Shown piece after piece: positions 43,801-55,800 of a stretch of 64,000 nt of DNA. How positions within the stretch are numbered: position 1 is the first letter of the stretch; every line of letters starts with the position of its first letter. Below the pieces are notes generated by a model. That model saw only the letters and a list, made by a program, of their open reading frames with translations. It was not told the DNA's origin and did not search any database. Source of the stretch: Branchinecta lynchi. Its lineage: Eukaryota; Arthropoda; Branchiopoda; Anostraca; Branchinectidae. Location of the stretch: assembly GCA_023053575.1 (NCBI GenBank), contig JAKZAP010000014.1, positions 14,968,938-15,032,937 on the forward strand, written 5' to 3'. Both the position numbers and the translations under genes were made by a program.

Positions 43801-46800
43801 AGTTCGTCCGGAATTTGACCCAAACCGAAAATTGGCTAAAAAAAAAAAAAAAAGGCTAACACAAAACCATGGGCCCTTGATAATAATAATAATTAACTGT
43901 ACAAAAAAGGCTTTCGCCTCTATACATTTTTCGCGACACTATGTAAACTACACTAAATTGAATGTCAGCCAGATGACTGTCAACACCTGCCTTAAACTGA
44001 TTAATATTGTCTGCATTTACGACACTCTCAGGGAGACGATTCCAGTATTCAAAAATCCGAATTAGCTCCACTTTCCAACGTCTTTTCGAATTTGTTGTAT
44101 GTTGTAAAATTATACTTACTGCTTATTGTAACTGTAGCCTCAGAATCGCCGAAGGCGTTTTTGCAAATGCATCTCAACACCCCATAATCGTCACGGGTGA
44201 CTTCTTTTATTGCGAGACGATTTATCGTGCGATACGAGTTCTCCAAGACATCAAGTCGGAAACGGGGCCCTAGAATAACAACGGATGGAAACGACTTGAG
44301 ATAAAAAAAAAAAAATAAATAAGAGAAATGAAATTTGTACTAATATGTTTCTCTGTCGTGGGTGGCTTGTAACATATGTGGAACATGGGATTTCTTTGGC
44401 GGATTTTTAATCCCGGGGAAAGATAGTTCTAGAGAAAGTATTAACAAGAGCTAGCAATGCGTAGGATTCTGCAAGGAGTTCAGCTTTCACGGAGCTTTTC
44501 TGAAGAAATAAAATCTGTTGAGAGAGAGAGAGGGGTTTAATGAGAACAACCAGCAGTGAGACAATGAAAGGGCTGTACAAAAAAAGAATATAAGTAAGCA
44601 CTAAATAATTGAGTTTTATTTAGTTACTGTTGTTTTGTTATGGGAAAATCCTAGTCTTTCGAGTTTCTATTTTTTTCATGATTGAGTAGATGTTGGGCCA
44701 GCATAGTACAGGTACTCTATCACAGAAGGGCACCTCCCGTGGTTTGAGGCCTTTTTTTCTAGTAGTCCAACTACTTATGAAAACATTTCCGAAGTAAACA
44801 TTTCACAAGAAACTTGCGTAGTACCATAAATTTTGTTTAGGTTACTGAAGTAATTTTTAAAGATCGAAGAGCAGGTATAGTACGACACTTTTATCACTGG
44901 GAGAAGAAGGGATCTGATAGGAATTACAAATTCGGGGACTCGTCGGCTTGAGTTTGAAATAAAAAAGCACACAAGTTTGGAAACTTCAAATACATCTGCA
45001 TATAAATCGAAAAAATAGGAATTTGTGTTCTTTCTCATTCCGAACAGTGAAATTTCGGAAATTGGTTTCGCTTGCATTACGTGCACATTGCGTTCTGTAT
45101 GAACGGCGTTCGAATCCTATCAAGCTAAATAGTGAATGGTTCCTCTTTGAGAGATTTTTTTTTTTTTTTTTATTAGCATTTTTTGCTTCCTTTGGGGGAA
45201 CTATGCAGAGGAATAATTTTGGTTTGAAGATTGCGAGCTTACCTTGGACTAGGATCTCCCCGTATTCCCTGACCCAGTAGTGAACTGCTCTTGGGAAGCT
45301 TTCGCACATGCAGTCAATTGACAACTCGCCGCCTAGTGGTACTCGAAAAGACTGATCTGCAGCCCAAACGGTAGGTGGAACTGAAAGATAAAAATACTTT
45401 TGCCGCCATAATACTTGCTGTCACTCGTTCCTTCAGATTGTAAACGGCGCGTCGCTAACCCCTGTCACTGTTTTTGCCCAGTTCCGAGATGCCGGGAGTC
45501 GTTCCTTCCATGAGTTTAATGGATCACCTGTGAATATGTTTTGTATTTTCGTGAGTTTAGATGCCAACATGTAAGTAGTTAATCCTTGCGAATATTTAGA
45601 TACCTTTTTCATTTCATCGTGCTCGGAATGTGTTGCAGCCAGGAATTATAGATGCCTAAATATGTATCATCTGGAGCTGAAAGATAAATACTTAAGGTGT
45701 CACAATGATCAATGTCACTCACTCTGCAATTACTTAGTAACTACAAAGTTTTTGCTCTGTTTTCTTAATTTCGCTGCATTCGATCAAAAATCACTTTCAT
45801 AGTTTTCCGAAGCGGGGACACGATAAGTCTCCAAAAACAGTGGAATTTAGCATATACGAGTAGTAATTCAAGTGTTCACAGTGCATCCAAAAGTGATTTT
45901 ATCTATATTAGCAGACTCGGCCATCTGTTTCTTCATTGCGCTTGGATATTCGTAATGCCAAATACAAAGAGACCTGGGTTTCTATTCTGTTCGTCACACG
46001 GGTCTTTCCCTAGCATTTTGTCTCGGCGATCTTCCCCAGACCATTGTCAATTTCCTCGATTGCCGCGGCAGGTCGTGCAGCTGTGATCAGAAGTCTTCGA
46101 GCTGTACTTCGGACAGGTCAAATAACGAAAAGAAATGAGATCGACATCTGTAATGCCATTTTTCAGACAGTTAAGTGACCCTAAATAAAGGGACAAGAAG
46201 ATGGCTACGAAGGACGTAACCTGACAGGTCACATATGTGATCACTTGAATCTAGAAAATAAAAAAAATATACGATGTTTTATTGCGTAAGAGTGGTCCCG
46301 CTTCATTTGATACAAATCAGACGCGAAATTCCAAACAGCGTCGTAGCGTGTTCAGCGAATAGTCGAAACGTTATTTGTGTCAACTGAGCGTGGATAATAT
46401 GCCACGATCAGTTCTACGCAGTGAAACATCGTATCTATTATGCGGAAACAACATTTTCTCTTCGTTATGCTGTTTTAATTTCTAGATTCAAGTGACTACA
46501 TGTTTAACCAGTCAGATACCATAAAAATTCGAGTACTAATCCGCGAAGTACCTTCCACGTTCGCCCTCATGGACGAGAAGTTCTTTCCTCGTCATAAAGC
46601 GCCGCCTGGCAGATCCCGAAGGGGCTGTGTGTGACAGTGTTGACCTTGTCTCTTTGGAGACCTGTTTAACACTGACCAGATACAGGATTGCCACATCAAA
46701 AATATTTAGAGAGTGACTTTTGGCCAAAAATAGAGAGTGAATTGGGAGTGAAATTTATTTTCATGAAATGTTCACTTTTGGTCGAATCGCCTCTGTAAAA

Positions 46801-49800
46801 ATGACACATCTTAATTCTACTTTCATGAAAAAAAATTGACACTTCTGGTCGGAATCCCTGCTGCAAAATGACACATTTGGTCATTTTCTGAAATAGTGTG
46901 ATTTTTGTGTTCTACGTAAGACAAGAGTGGCAAAAAAAAAATAGAGTGACAATTCACACTATCGTGCGACATGTGGCAACCCTTGTCAGATATCAAAAAA
47001 GGTGTCGGGTCATTCAGTCATTCTTGTGACGTACCTCAGCTGCCTTCCTACTCACTGTCCAGTGCGTCAACCCATTCAGTAAACTTGGTGTTTTTATTCG
47101 TATTTCTTTGATGTACTGTGCTAATACTTGATTATTAGGTAGTCCGTTTTAAATTATTTGTTCGTTTATTCATAATCAGAAATTGCTGGCTTGATGACAC
47201 TCACCCTGATGGTCCCACTTTCAAGGACGGTCAGACCATTTGATTTTTCTTCACCAGACGATCCCGCGGTTAATTTTGGCATTTTTTTTTTGCTAGAAAG
47301 AAACATGTCAGATTTTGCTGTTCCCACTAAAAATCGAAGTAAGCATAGCAAGAAAAGGATTTTTTGTCATCCTCATCTTCTTTTGTCAAAATTACCCACT
47401 GCCCAGATTTATTTTTTAAATAGAAAGTATCAAAACCCGATTGATCCGAAATTGTTCAAAATCCATCAGAATTTCCGCCAGAAAAAAAAAATCTGACAGA
47501 ATATCTGGCTAGTGGGAACAGAAATCAGGACAGACGAACCCCCTTACCTCCCGAAAATCTTCACTTACATTGTACTTTGAGTGCAATTCTTTTGCTGACA
47601 GATGGCGGGACACCGTTCGATGCAATACATAGGTAATTCCCCATATGAAGACGGCTAACTCGGCTAATGTTGATGACCGGTCCGTCGAACGTGAAAACTA
47701 GAGAGAAAGCGTGTCGATTAGAATAAGTGCAACTTCACCAGTTTCCAGAAGCGTCTTACTCCCATGTTCTGTTGGTGGGTTTCCTCCGCTCTGCTCTTGA
47801 AGGTTTCCTAGATTCTCCTGATAGTGCGAACACAGGATCCGTATTTCCCGGTCGGATTTTCTTCACTTTCATGACAAAGTTGAACAAATATTAATTTTCC
47901 CGTATGAAAATGATGATGGTGTGGAAAACCATGGCAGGAATTCAAGGTCCTGAACCTGACCGTCTGAGCCTCGTTTTTGTTGCAATAGCGCTGCTGCAGC
48001 ACTTCTTTGCTTTTGCATAATACGCGTTTTTGGATTCACTTTCTTCTTGGTTGAAGCGTCAGCGCTGCAGCACCTTGCAGGGAAGCACGGACTTGGTCGG
48101 GGAGCAAGTCCGTGATTCTCAAGAAGCGCTGCCGTCTTCCTCGGAAGCGCTGCAGTGCAAAAACGGATGTAGAAAGAATCAGTCCGGAATCGGCCGAGAA
48201 GTGGACCTGCAGCATGCAACAAAAACGAGGCTCTGGTCGTAACGTTAGGTGACGAAGAGTGACAGAATAAATAGTGCGAACACACGATCAGGGTCGGAGC
48301 TCCCGGACTGGAATTCCTGCCCGCATTTCCGGCACATCGTCACTTTCATATGGAAAAGTTTTAATTTTTTCAACTTGATGATGAAAGTACAGGAAATCCG
48401 TCCGGGAAATCCTCATCGTCTGGACTTCCCGGCTGCATTTTATGCACTTTCTTCATCAATTAGTTTGAAAAATCTTAACTTTTCTGAATGGAATTGATGA
48501 TGGTGCCGAAAAGCTGGGCAAGAATTTCCGTCCGTAAGGACCAGGCCCTGGTCGTTTGTTCAAGGCATAAGCAGTAGAATGTGCGGGTGGTTCCCAAAAT
48601 CACCACGATCTTTTTGCCCACTCTCACAATGCCCACGCTCAGAATGTCCACGATTAAAATGCCCACGGTTCAAAATGCCCAGGATCAAAATCTCCACGAT
48701 TAAAATGCCCACGACTCGAAATGCCCACGACTCAAAATGCACACGACCACGAAATGCCGGCGGCCTAAAATGGACAGTTCAAAGTGGTCACAGGGGAGGC
48801 TAATATCGTATCGGAGGCCAAAATCATCCTGGGACAGCAGACTACGAGATTATAAGGGATATGATTAACCACGGTAAAGGCTTCAAAAGGAATTATATTT
48901 TTGTTTCTTGATTGTTCAGAATTGTTTGCGTTAAGTATGAAATTGTGCCGACCCAGAAGGCAAAACCAGGAGATCCAAATCCACCAGCTAACTTGCATCA
49001 CGAAGGTAAGAATGATTCCTTGATTAACAAGAGCTGGAAGCTCATACGGCACTTGCAAGGCTGGGTCGTAGGATGAAAGTAGGAATTCGTCAATTCGTGT
49101 GTTGGTTTAATTGCGATCAATTGTAAGCAAAACCCTTGAGATAAGAATGATCGTGGGTCCTTAGAAACTATTTTATTTGTGCATTTGACCGTGATGATGC
49201 GCACTTTAAGGGCGCTCGATATTCATCTGTATTGAACACTCTTGAAGCACAAATGATGTTGGAGTCATGAAAATGTCTATTTTGTTCAATTATTATTTGT
49301 ACAGAATTTCACTTGTACGCAAAACCCTTGATGCAAAAATGATCATGGGCCCTTGGGAATCATGAATATATATTGTTTGAAGGAACCGAAGAATGGTCCG
49401 GAAAGACCAGCAAATTCAAGCACTTAAAGAGAAGTTCCAAGGGGGCTCAGTATCAGTCAGAGGCTTCCTCAAGAAAGCACAGCGCTTTTGCGGCATCTAA
49501 CCACGATGCAACAGTTGTTTCTTGTAAATAACAATAAACCAGTGTTATATTTATAATTGAGATTATACAAGTTCATCAAACGATTATCGTCATTCTGATA
49601 CTCGGTCTACTACTCCCGTTACTCAATCACGCCTAATTACGGACTGAAAACCTCAAATTTATCCAATCGTGGGCATTTTGAGTCGTTGGCATTTTGAGTC
49701 GTGAGCATTTGAGTCGTGGACATTTTGAGCCGTTGGCAATTTGAATTGTTGGCATTTTTAGTGGGCATTTCGAATCGTGGGCATTTTGAATGTTAGCCGG

Positions 49801-52800
49801 ATGTGCTTCACCTGCAAATTAGGAATTAACTTAAGTTTGTGGTTGAAGAAGACCGCTGTATCTAAAGGTTCACTGAAAAGTTTATCATTCCACTTTACCA
49901 CCATGGTCGTAGAGTTGCTGCATTCAGTTAAAATTCTCCGTTAGAAAAAAAAAGATCAGGTACTACGCATCGATTCTCGTGATTACCTTAAGACGTGATA
50001 TACAGAACCGGGGGAAGAAATATCACACCTCCTGCCAAGAGCTCCTGAAAGCTACAACACCATCGTACATACGTGTATATCTGTTGATAACGATTATAAC
50101 GACGACGCTAGTCTCTAGTAAATATGGGTAGCAGACTGAAACAAACCTTACAGCACTGGCCATAGAAAAGGCGTTTTCCGCTGTCCCGCACGAGGCTGTG
50201 GTTCAGTTGTGGCTTAAAAACAGTGTTTCGCTATCGTTTCTGTGAAACAAGGTTTTCCGGGCTCGCACTGTGTCTCACTTTTTGGGGGGATTTCCTGGCT
50301 CAGATTTGGTGGTAAATTCAAATTTATCAGCAAATCAAAGTCAAAATAGTAAAATTAGCTGCACTGGATCCTTCTAGTATAGAGTGGTAAAGGCGTAAGC
50401 CTGATATTCTGTTTATTTAGATTATTTATTTAGTTTATTTAGTTTTCATGCTCTTGCTTGATAACCCACTACTGGGTAGTGGGGTCATTTACAATGGGTT
50501 GAACAAATGAAAAAATGTAAAGAGAGCCGAGTAAACGAAACAAAAATACAACCAGAAAATGTCGTTTCCGCGAGTTTGAACTATTTTTGGGTCGAATGTG
50601 TGGCACTTTCCTCAACAAACACTCAGGAATATGCGGGACATAAATATGCCGCGAAGGCCCGAAGTGCACAAAGCACGAAACATCCACAAATCTAGATGGA
50701 GGATAATCGTAAAAAAGGGCGTTATGGATAAAATAAGCAATATGAGCCGATTTCTAGATGATAGTTGCGTTTCGCTGTTACCGTGGTATCTGGCCAGTTA
50801 CTATAGTAACTGAGATTCAGATACCATGGTCCCTACCTTGGTATCTGGAAAATCATCTCACTTTCATCATCACCAGCACACGAGCCGGGTTTTTGTCAAA
50901 TTGGTGGGAAAGAAGTTTGGCACTTGTGATGTGAGTGGTAAGATGACTTCTGAAAGCATAAATTCGGTAATTGTCCTTTTTGCAAATCAACCGTGGTATC
51001 AGATACCGCGGAAACATTATTTTGTTGAAAATTAGTGATTGTGGGAGATCGGCGTAGACCTGGAGGTGAACTTTGAGGATGGAGCGGTAAGTAAAAATAA
51101 AATTCTTCAATCGTTCTCTTTTATTTTATTGTAATAGTTAAGAGACTCGTTCATTTGTTAATTATTGTTGTATTAACCCCTATGTAACTGGCCATGGAGC
51201 TTTGTAGGGGTCGAAATATATTTTGTTCCTTTATTTTGATTTTAATAAAACTGAACTGAACTGCAAAAGCGACATAACTGAAAATCTAGTTACCGTGGTA
51301 TCAGATGCCGTGGTATCAGACACCATGGTATCAGCGTAAACGCAACTGAAATCTTTGACAGGACAGTTTTAACCCTAGAAGTATACTTTTCGCAACTTAT
51401 ACATGTTTCTGCATGTAGTATGTAATAATGAGGAATGGTGGCTCACCTTCTTTGTTGCCCACGAAAAAGGTGGCGCCATCTTCCCTCTTCCAACTAATGG
51501 CGGGTTTCGGGTCGCCGGCAGCGGAACATCGTAGACTAACCTCAGAGCCTTCACTAGCGACCGTGTCTGAACTTGACATGAAATCCACTATGTCCGGTGA
51601 AACTAAAACATAAATAAATAGTGAAAACGCGCTGGTCAAGCCAGACTTTATTACTATATGTTAATGTTTAACTGAAGAGCCAGCTTATTTTTTGTTTATA
51701 TTGCATTTGAATATACTGAATTATTTGACTCTGTTTATGAATGTTTATGTGACGTTGAGAGATTGGGTGGCGCCCCAAAAATCCGGTGCCGGAAATTTGG
51801 CAGATCCAGGATTGCTTGCGGCCAGCCCGCCCAACCCAGCCCGCCCAGCCCAGCCCTGCTTGCGGCCAGCCCGCAAGCAGCCGACACTGATCGACTGTTT
51901 ACACAAGACGGAATTCACATTTATGCCTGGTTGCAAAATAAGATCTGAAGAGTCCCAGAACTAGCAGCCTTGTCAGTTTGTTTGTTGTCCGAAGTTCTGC
52001 CGGTGAACCTCGAGAACAACAAGAAACGCCATCCAAACAATCCCTCTAAGTTGATTCAAATCCTGTTCAAACCAATCAACAACGTTTGTTCTCGTGACGT
52101 TTTTGGCTCTTCGCTCTGCATACGGCGATTTTTTATTACGAAGAGTTTTACAGAGCTACCACTAATTTAAAAGATCTTTCACACGAATATTTTATTCTCT
52201 TCTAGCTTTAAATTTAGAAAATAAACTTGATTGATTGATTGAATAAAAAATCGTTATACGGCAATAGCTGAGCATTGAACTTATGTATTTTCATTCAGTG
52301 ATTCTCAACTAGGTTATCGCATTCAGTATTTTCAGACCTATTTGGTAAACCTTTAAGTAGTTTAACGATAAAAAGGTATTGATTGTCTTGTTCTGAAAAA
52401 CAGACTGAACAACATCGCCTGCCTCCTTTCCTTATCCTTGTTTAAACTGAGAAAAGCTTCTTTCACACCTTTTTGCATTATACCTGCACTTCATTCGGAT
52501 TACCTTGCACAAGACACAAGTAGAACCAGATATTGAAACGTTGCCACACATTATTTTTTATGGCACTTGAGCATACTCAACTGCCATATAGCGATTGTAA
52601 TTTCTGTCGGTCTGTCTGTCTGTCGGTCTGTCCCGGTTTTGCTAGTTTGGGCACTTCTGCATAAGCTAGGACGATGAAACTTGGCAGGCATTTCAGGGAA
52701 CCGACCAGAATAACTTGGAAATAATTACTTCAGCCGATCAGGCCATCATGGGGGGAGTGGAGGGATGGGAAATCCGGAAACTAGTAACACGCATAACTTT

Positions 52801-55800
52801 GGAACGGGTAATCGGGCATGCATGATTGACATATTTCAAGAACAAGCGTTTCGTTTGTTGAGTTTCAAATCCGAACCAGATCCGATAACTGGGGGGGGGG
52901 GGGTGGAGGGTGGCACAGGAAATCTCGTGAAACGCTTCCACATGAGCGAGCACAATAAAAATTGGGAGGCATGTGAGGGAACCAACCAGATTAACTTGGA
53001 AATAATCACTTCCCCGATCCAGCCATCACGGGGGGGGGGGGAGTGGAGGGATGTATAACTTTGGAATGGATAATTGGACATGCATGAAACATGACAATTT
53101 TGAAGAACAAGTGTCTCAGATTTTCAATTTCAAATCTGGACCAAATACGAAAACTGGGGGGGGGGGGGGTAGATGAGGGGACCAGAGATCTTGTGAAATG
53201 CTTAGTATCGAGCCGATGGAACTTGAAGGGAAGAACAAGCATTAACCCTAGATACTTTATTGACAAAACAAGACCGGATCGCGTCAGAGTAGAGGGGGTT
53301 TTCCCGGAGTTTCGGTGATCACGAGTTAGGGTACTTCCAGGGTTCTTCCTTAAACTTGACAGACATATTAGGTACTCTCCCAGGTCGACTTGAAAATAGT
53401 TCCTTTCCCGATCCGATGATCGTGGGAGGAGTGGAAGGATGGGGGGGAATCTGCATAACTTTGAAACGGGTGATCAGACGTGCATGAAACTTGTCAAGTG
53501 ACAGTCTGTAACGGATCCGATAACTTGGGGGTGGGGAGCTGGAGGGGGTGCTGGAAATCTCGCGAAACGCTTAGAGTCGAGAGATCGGGATGGGACTTGG
53601 AGGGAAGAACACGCATTAGCCGTAGATACATTATTGATAAAACAGGCCGGATCGTGTCACAGTGGGGGAAGTTGGAGGGGGTTTTCCACAATTCCGTTGA
53701 TCACGAGTTAGGGTAGTTCCAAATGTGCTATGACCCTGAAATTTAGCAGGCCCCTCCCCCGATCCGATCATCGTTTGGAAGAAGAAACAGTTGTCAATAA
53801 TTGGTATAACCATTTCAGGTTACTAGGTCAAGCCCATTTTTTGATGAAACGAATATCGGGAGAGAGATCCAGCCTTGAAAACTGCAAAACGTATCTGACA
53901 AACATGCTAACTGTTCTTACAAGCGCCATATGGGCTTTCAGCTCTTGTTTCTTGGACTGGAGTAATGGAGTAATCGAACTGGCCAGAGTTAAAATTCCAC
54001 CTATATTACACTTGAAACCATTGATTGAAATTGAAGCTTCAATTACAAACATCCTTGCGAAATCTTGACTTTGCAAGCTTGCACGCGAGCCCCATGAATG
54101 AATCTTGTTTCGTCACTTCAGAGTTGTCATAACTTCCATTGATTAATTGGAATTGTTCATAATATTCGACGAAAACTATGCGTGCAGCGAGATAGTACGA
54201 AACTGAATTTCACGGAATGTGAGTATGGTGATAGATTCATGTCCCGTAGCTGAGCAGAAAGGTTCCATTACATAAGCATACCAGTCTATTCACAGGAAGA
54301 CGAAAACAAAGCATTTGAATCGCAAAACATACTCTAGTCGGCAGGTAAGGTATTGATTCAATTAATAATATATTTACGGAGGACCCAAGGGCCAGCGATC
54401 GACATGTGGCCACATCGCGAATAAAGACGAGCCGGAAAGAATCTTCTCATGCGTTTTGGCCGCCAAATTTTTAATTCTCAACACCACAGGACCATCCTTC
54501 TGGATGGTTCGTACACCCTCTCATGAACCTAATACGCGAAGCAAGGACAACCCGAAACCCAAGCTGATTTTTTTTTTGACTTGTTCACCTTGACATAACA
54601 ACGGTGAGTCATGAAGGCGAACGCGATGCCTTCAGGAAATCGCAGGAAATAAAGGCTGTGCTGGGCGCAAGATATGGGATATTGGTATCTTAGAACTCTG
54701 TGCTTTTACTAGGCTAACCCCTTTTTGCCAGCCTACCTATGAAATTGCCACCTACGAAATCTTCAGAAATTTACCTAAATTCATTCTTTCCGTATTTTAC
54801 TAAATATTTTAACAGTTCATGATTTATGTTCGTTTCTTATTTATTGTTTGTTAGTTTGTGTTTTATTTGTATTGTTAGTGAGTGTTTATTCTTCCAATTC
54901 CCGCCCGTGTTAGCCTAGTGCTATTAGGGTTGAAAATAAAATTGATTGATTAATTGAATTAAATTGACTTGTTCACCTTGACATAACAACGGTGAGTCAT
55001 GAAGGCGAACGCGATGCCTTCAGGAAATCGCAGGAAATAAAGGCTGTGCTGGGCGCAAGATATGGGATATTGGTATCTTAGAACTCTGTGCTTTTACTAG
55101 GCTAACCCCTTTTTGCCAGTTCAAGTTTTCCCAACTTCAGCTGTTTAAAAGCCCTATATTTAGGTGTGGGAGAGGGAATCCAAGTTAAAGCGGGAAACAA
55201 ATATTTTCTAAAAGCTGATGAGACAGTCGATTCAGGGTTAAGGAAACGTGCTTAGTCCGGATATAAATATTCTTTTCTCGCCGGACAAGTAGTTCACCTG
55301 GAATCCAGCCAAAACCGGAACCTTTGTGAATAGTAAAAGTTTAATCTGAAGTTGATTAGAGGTTCGATTTAAGGGTAAGGAGACATGCTGAATTTTCTTG
55401 CCGGACAAGTTGTTCGCCCGTAATCCAGCAGACACTGGGAATTTCGCATGAATTTTAAAAACTGAATGATGTAGTCGATGTAAGGTGAGGAGACATGCTG
55501 TTGCAACTTTCGAACATACTAAAGATAAACAAAAGTGTGTGCGATCAGTTCCGACCAGAATTAACTGGGTCAAAAAGGCAGAATGCATTCGATAACTGTC
55601 TGGTGAACAATTCATTGAAATTTGTCGACCAATTTTCGGAAAAACCAGGTGTAAATTCACATTACTCTTTGTTTAGTCTACGGATGCCGGTTCCATGTGT
55701 CACGTGTTCTGATAAGGTCTCTTAGGTCTTAGTCTAGGCACTCGTGCGCTCGAAGGGGATAAAATATTTTTTTAAACTTGGTACGAGGATCCATTGGATC

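Larger units (their letters stand above)
38657..44119. other. Intron E-F of the Ig-CAM gene
   Basis: Holds a LINE fragment (39420-39920), Harbinger-like foldback (40231-40445), LINE tail (40543-40700), TGAAACTTGG array (41260-42060), a TTAA-bounded MITE (42627-43143) with a LINE tail inside, and a stretch with repeated AGTTCGCCCGGAATCCGG words (43440-43850). Nothing identifiable in 38900-39400. Confidence 0.6.
44270..47568. other. Introns D-E and C-D of the Ig-CAM gene (around exon D)
   Basis: Apart from exon D and the hAT-like MITE at 46685-46983, I recognise nothing. A run of T lies near 45150. Confidence 0.5.

Noticed and set aside
45090..45125. GGCGTTCGAATCCTATC resembling a tRNA T-arm
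   Set aside because: No matching acceptor, D or anticodon arms nearby; no tRNA gene is supported in the window.
48580..48775. Regular short repeats that could suggest a CRISPR array
   Set aside because: Units are directly adjacent without unique spacers and the genome is animal; a minisatellite.
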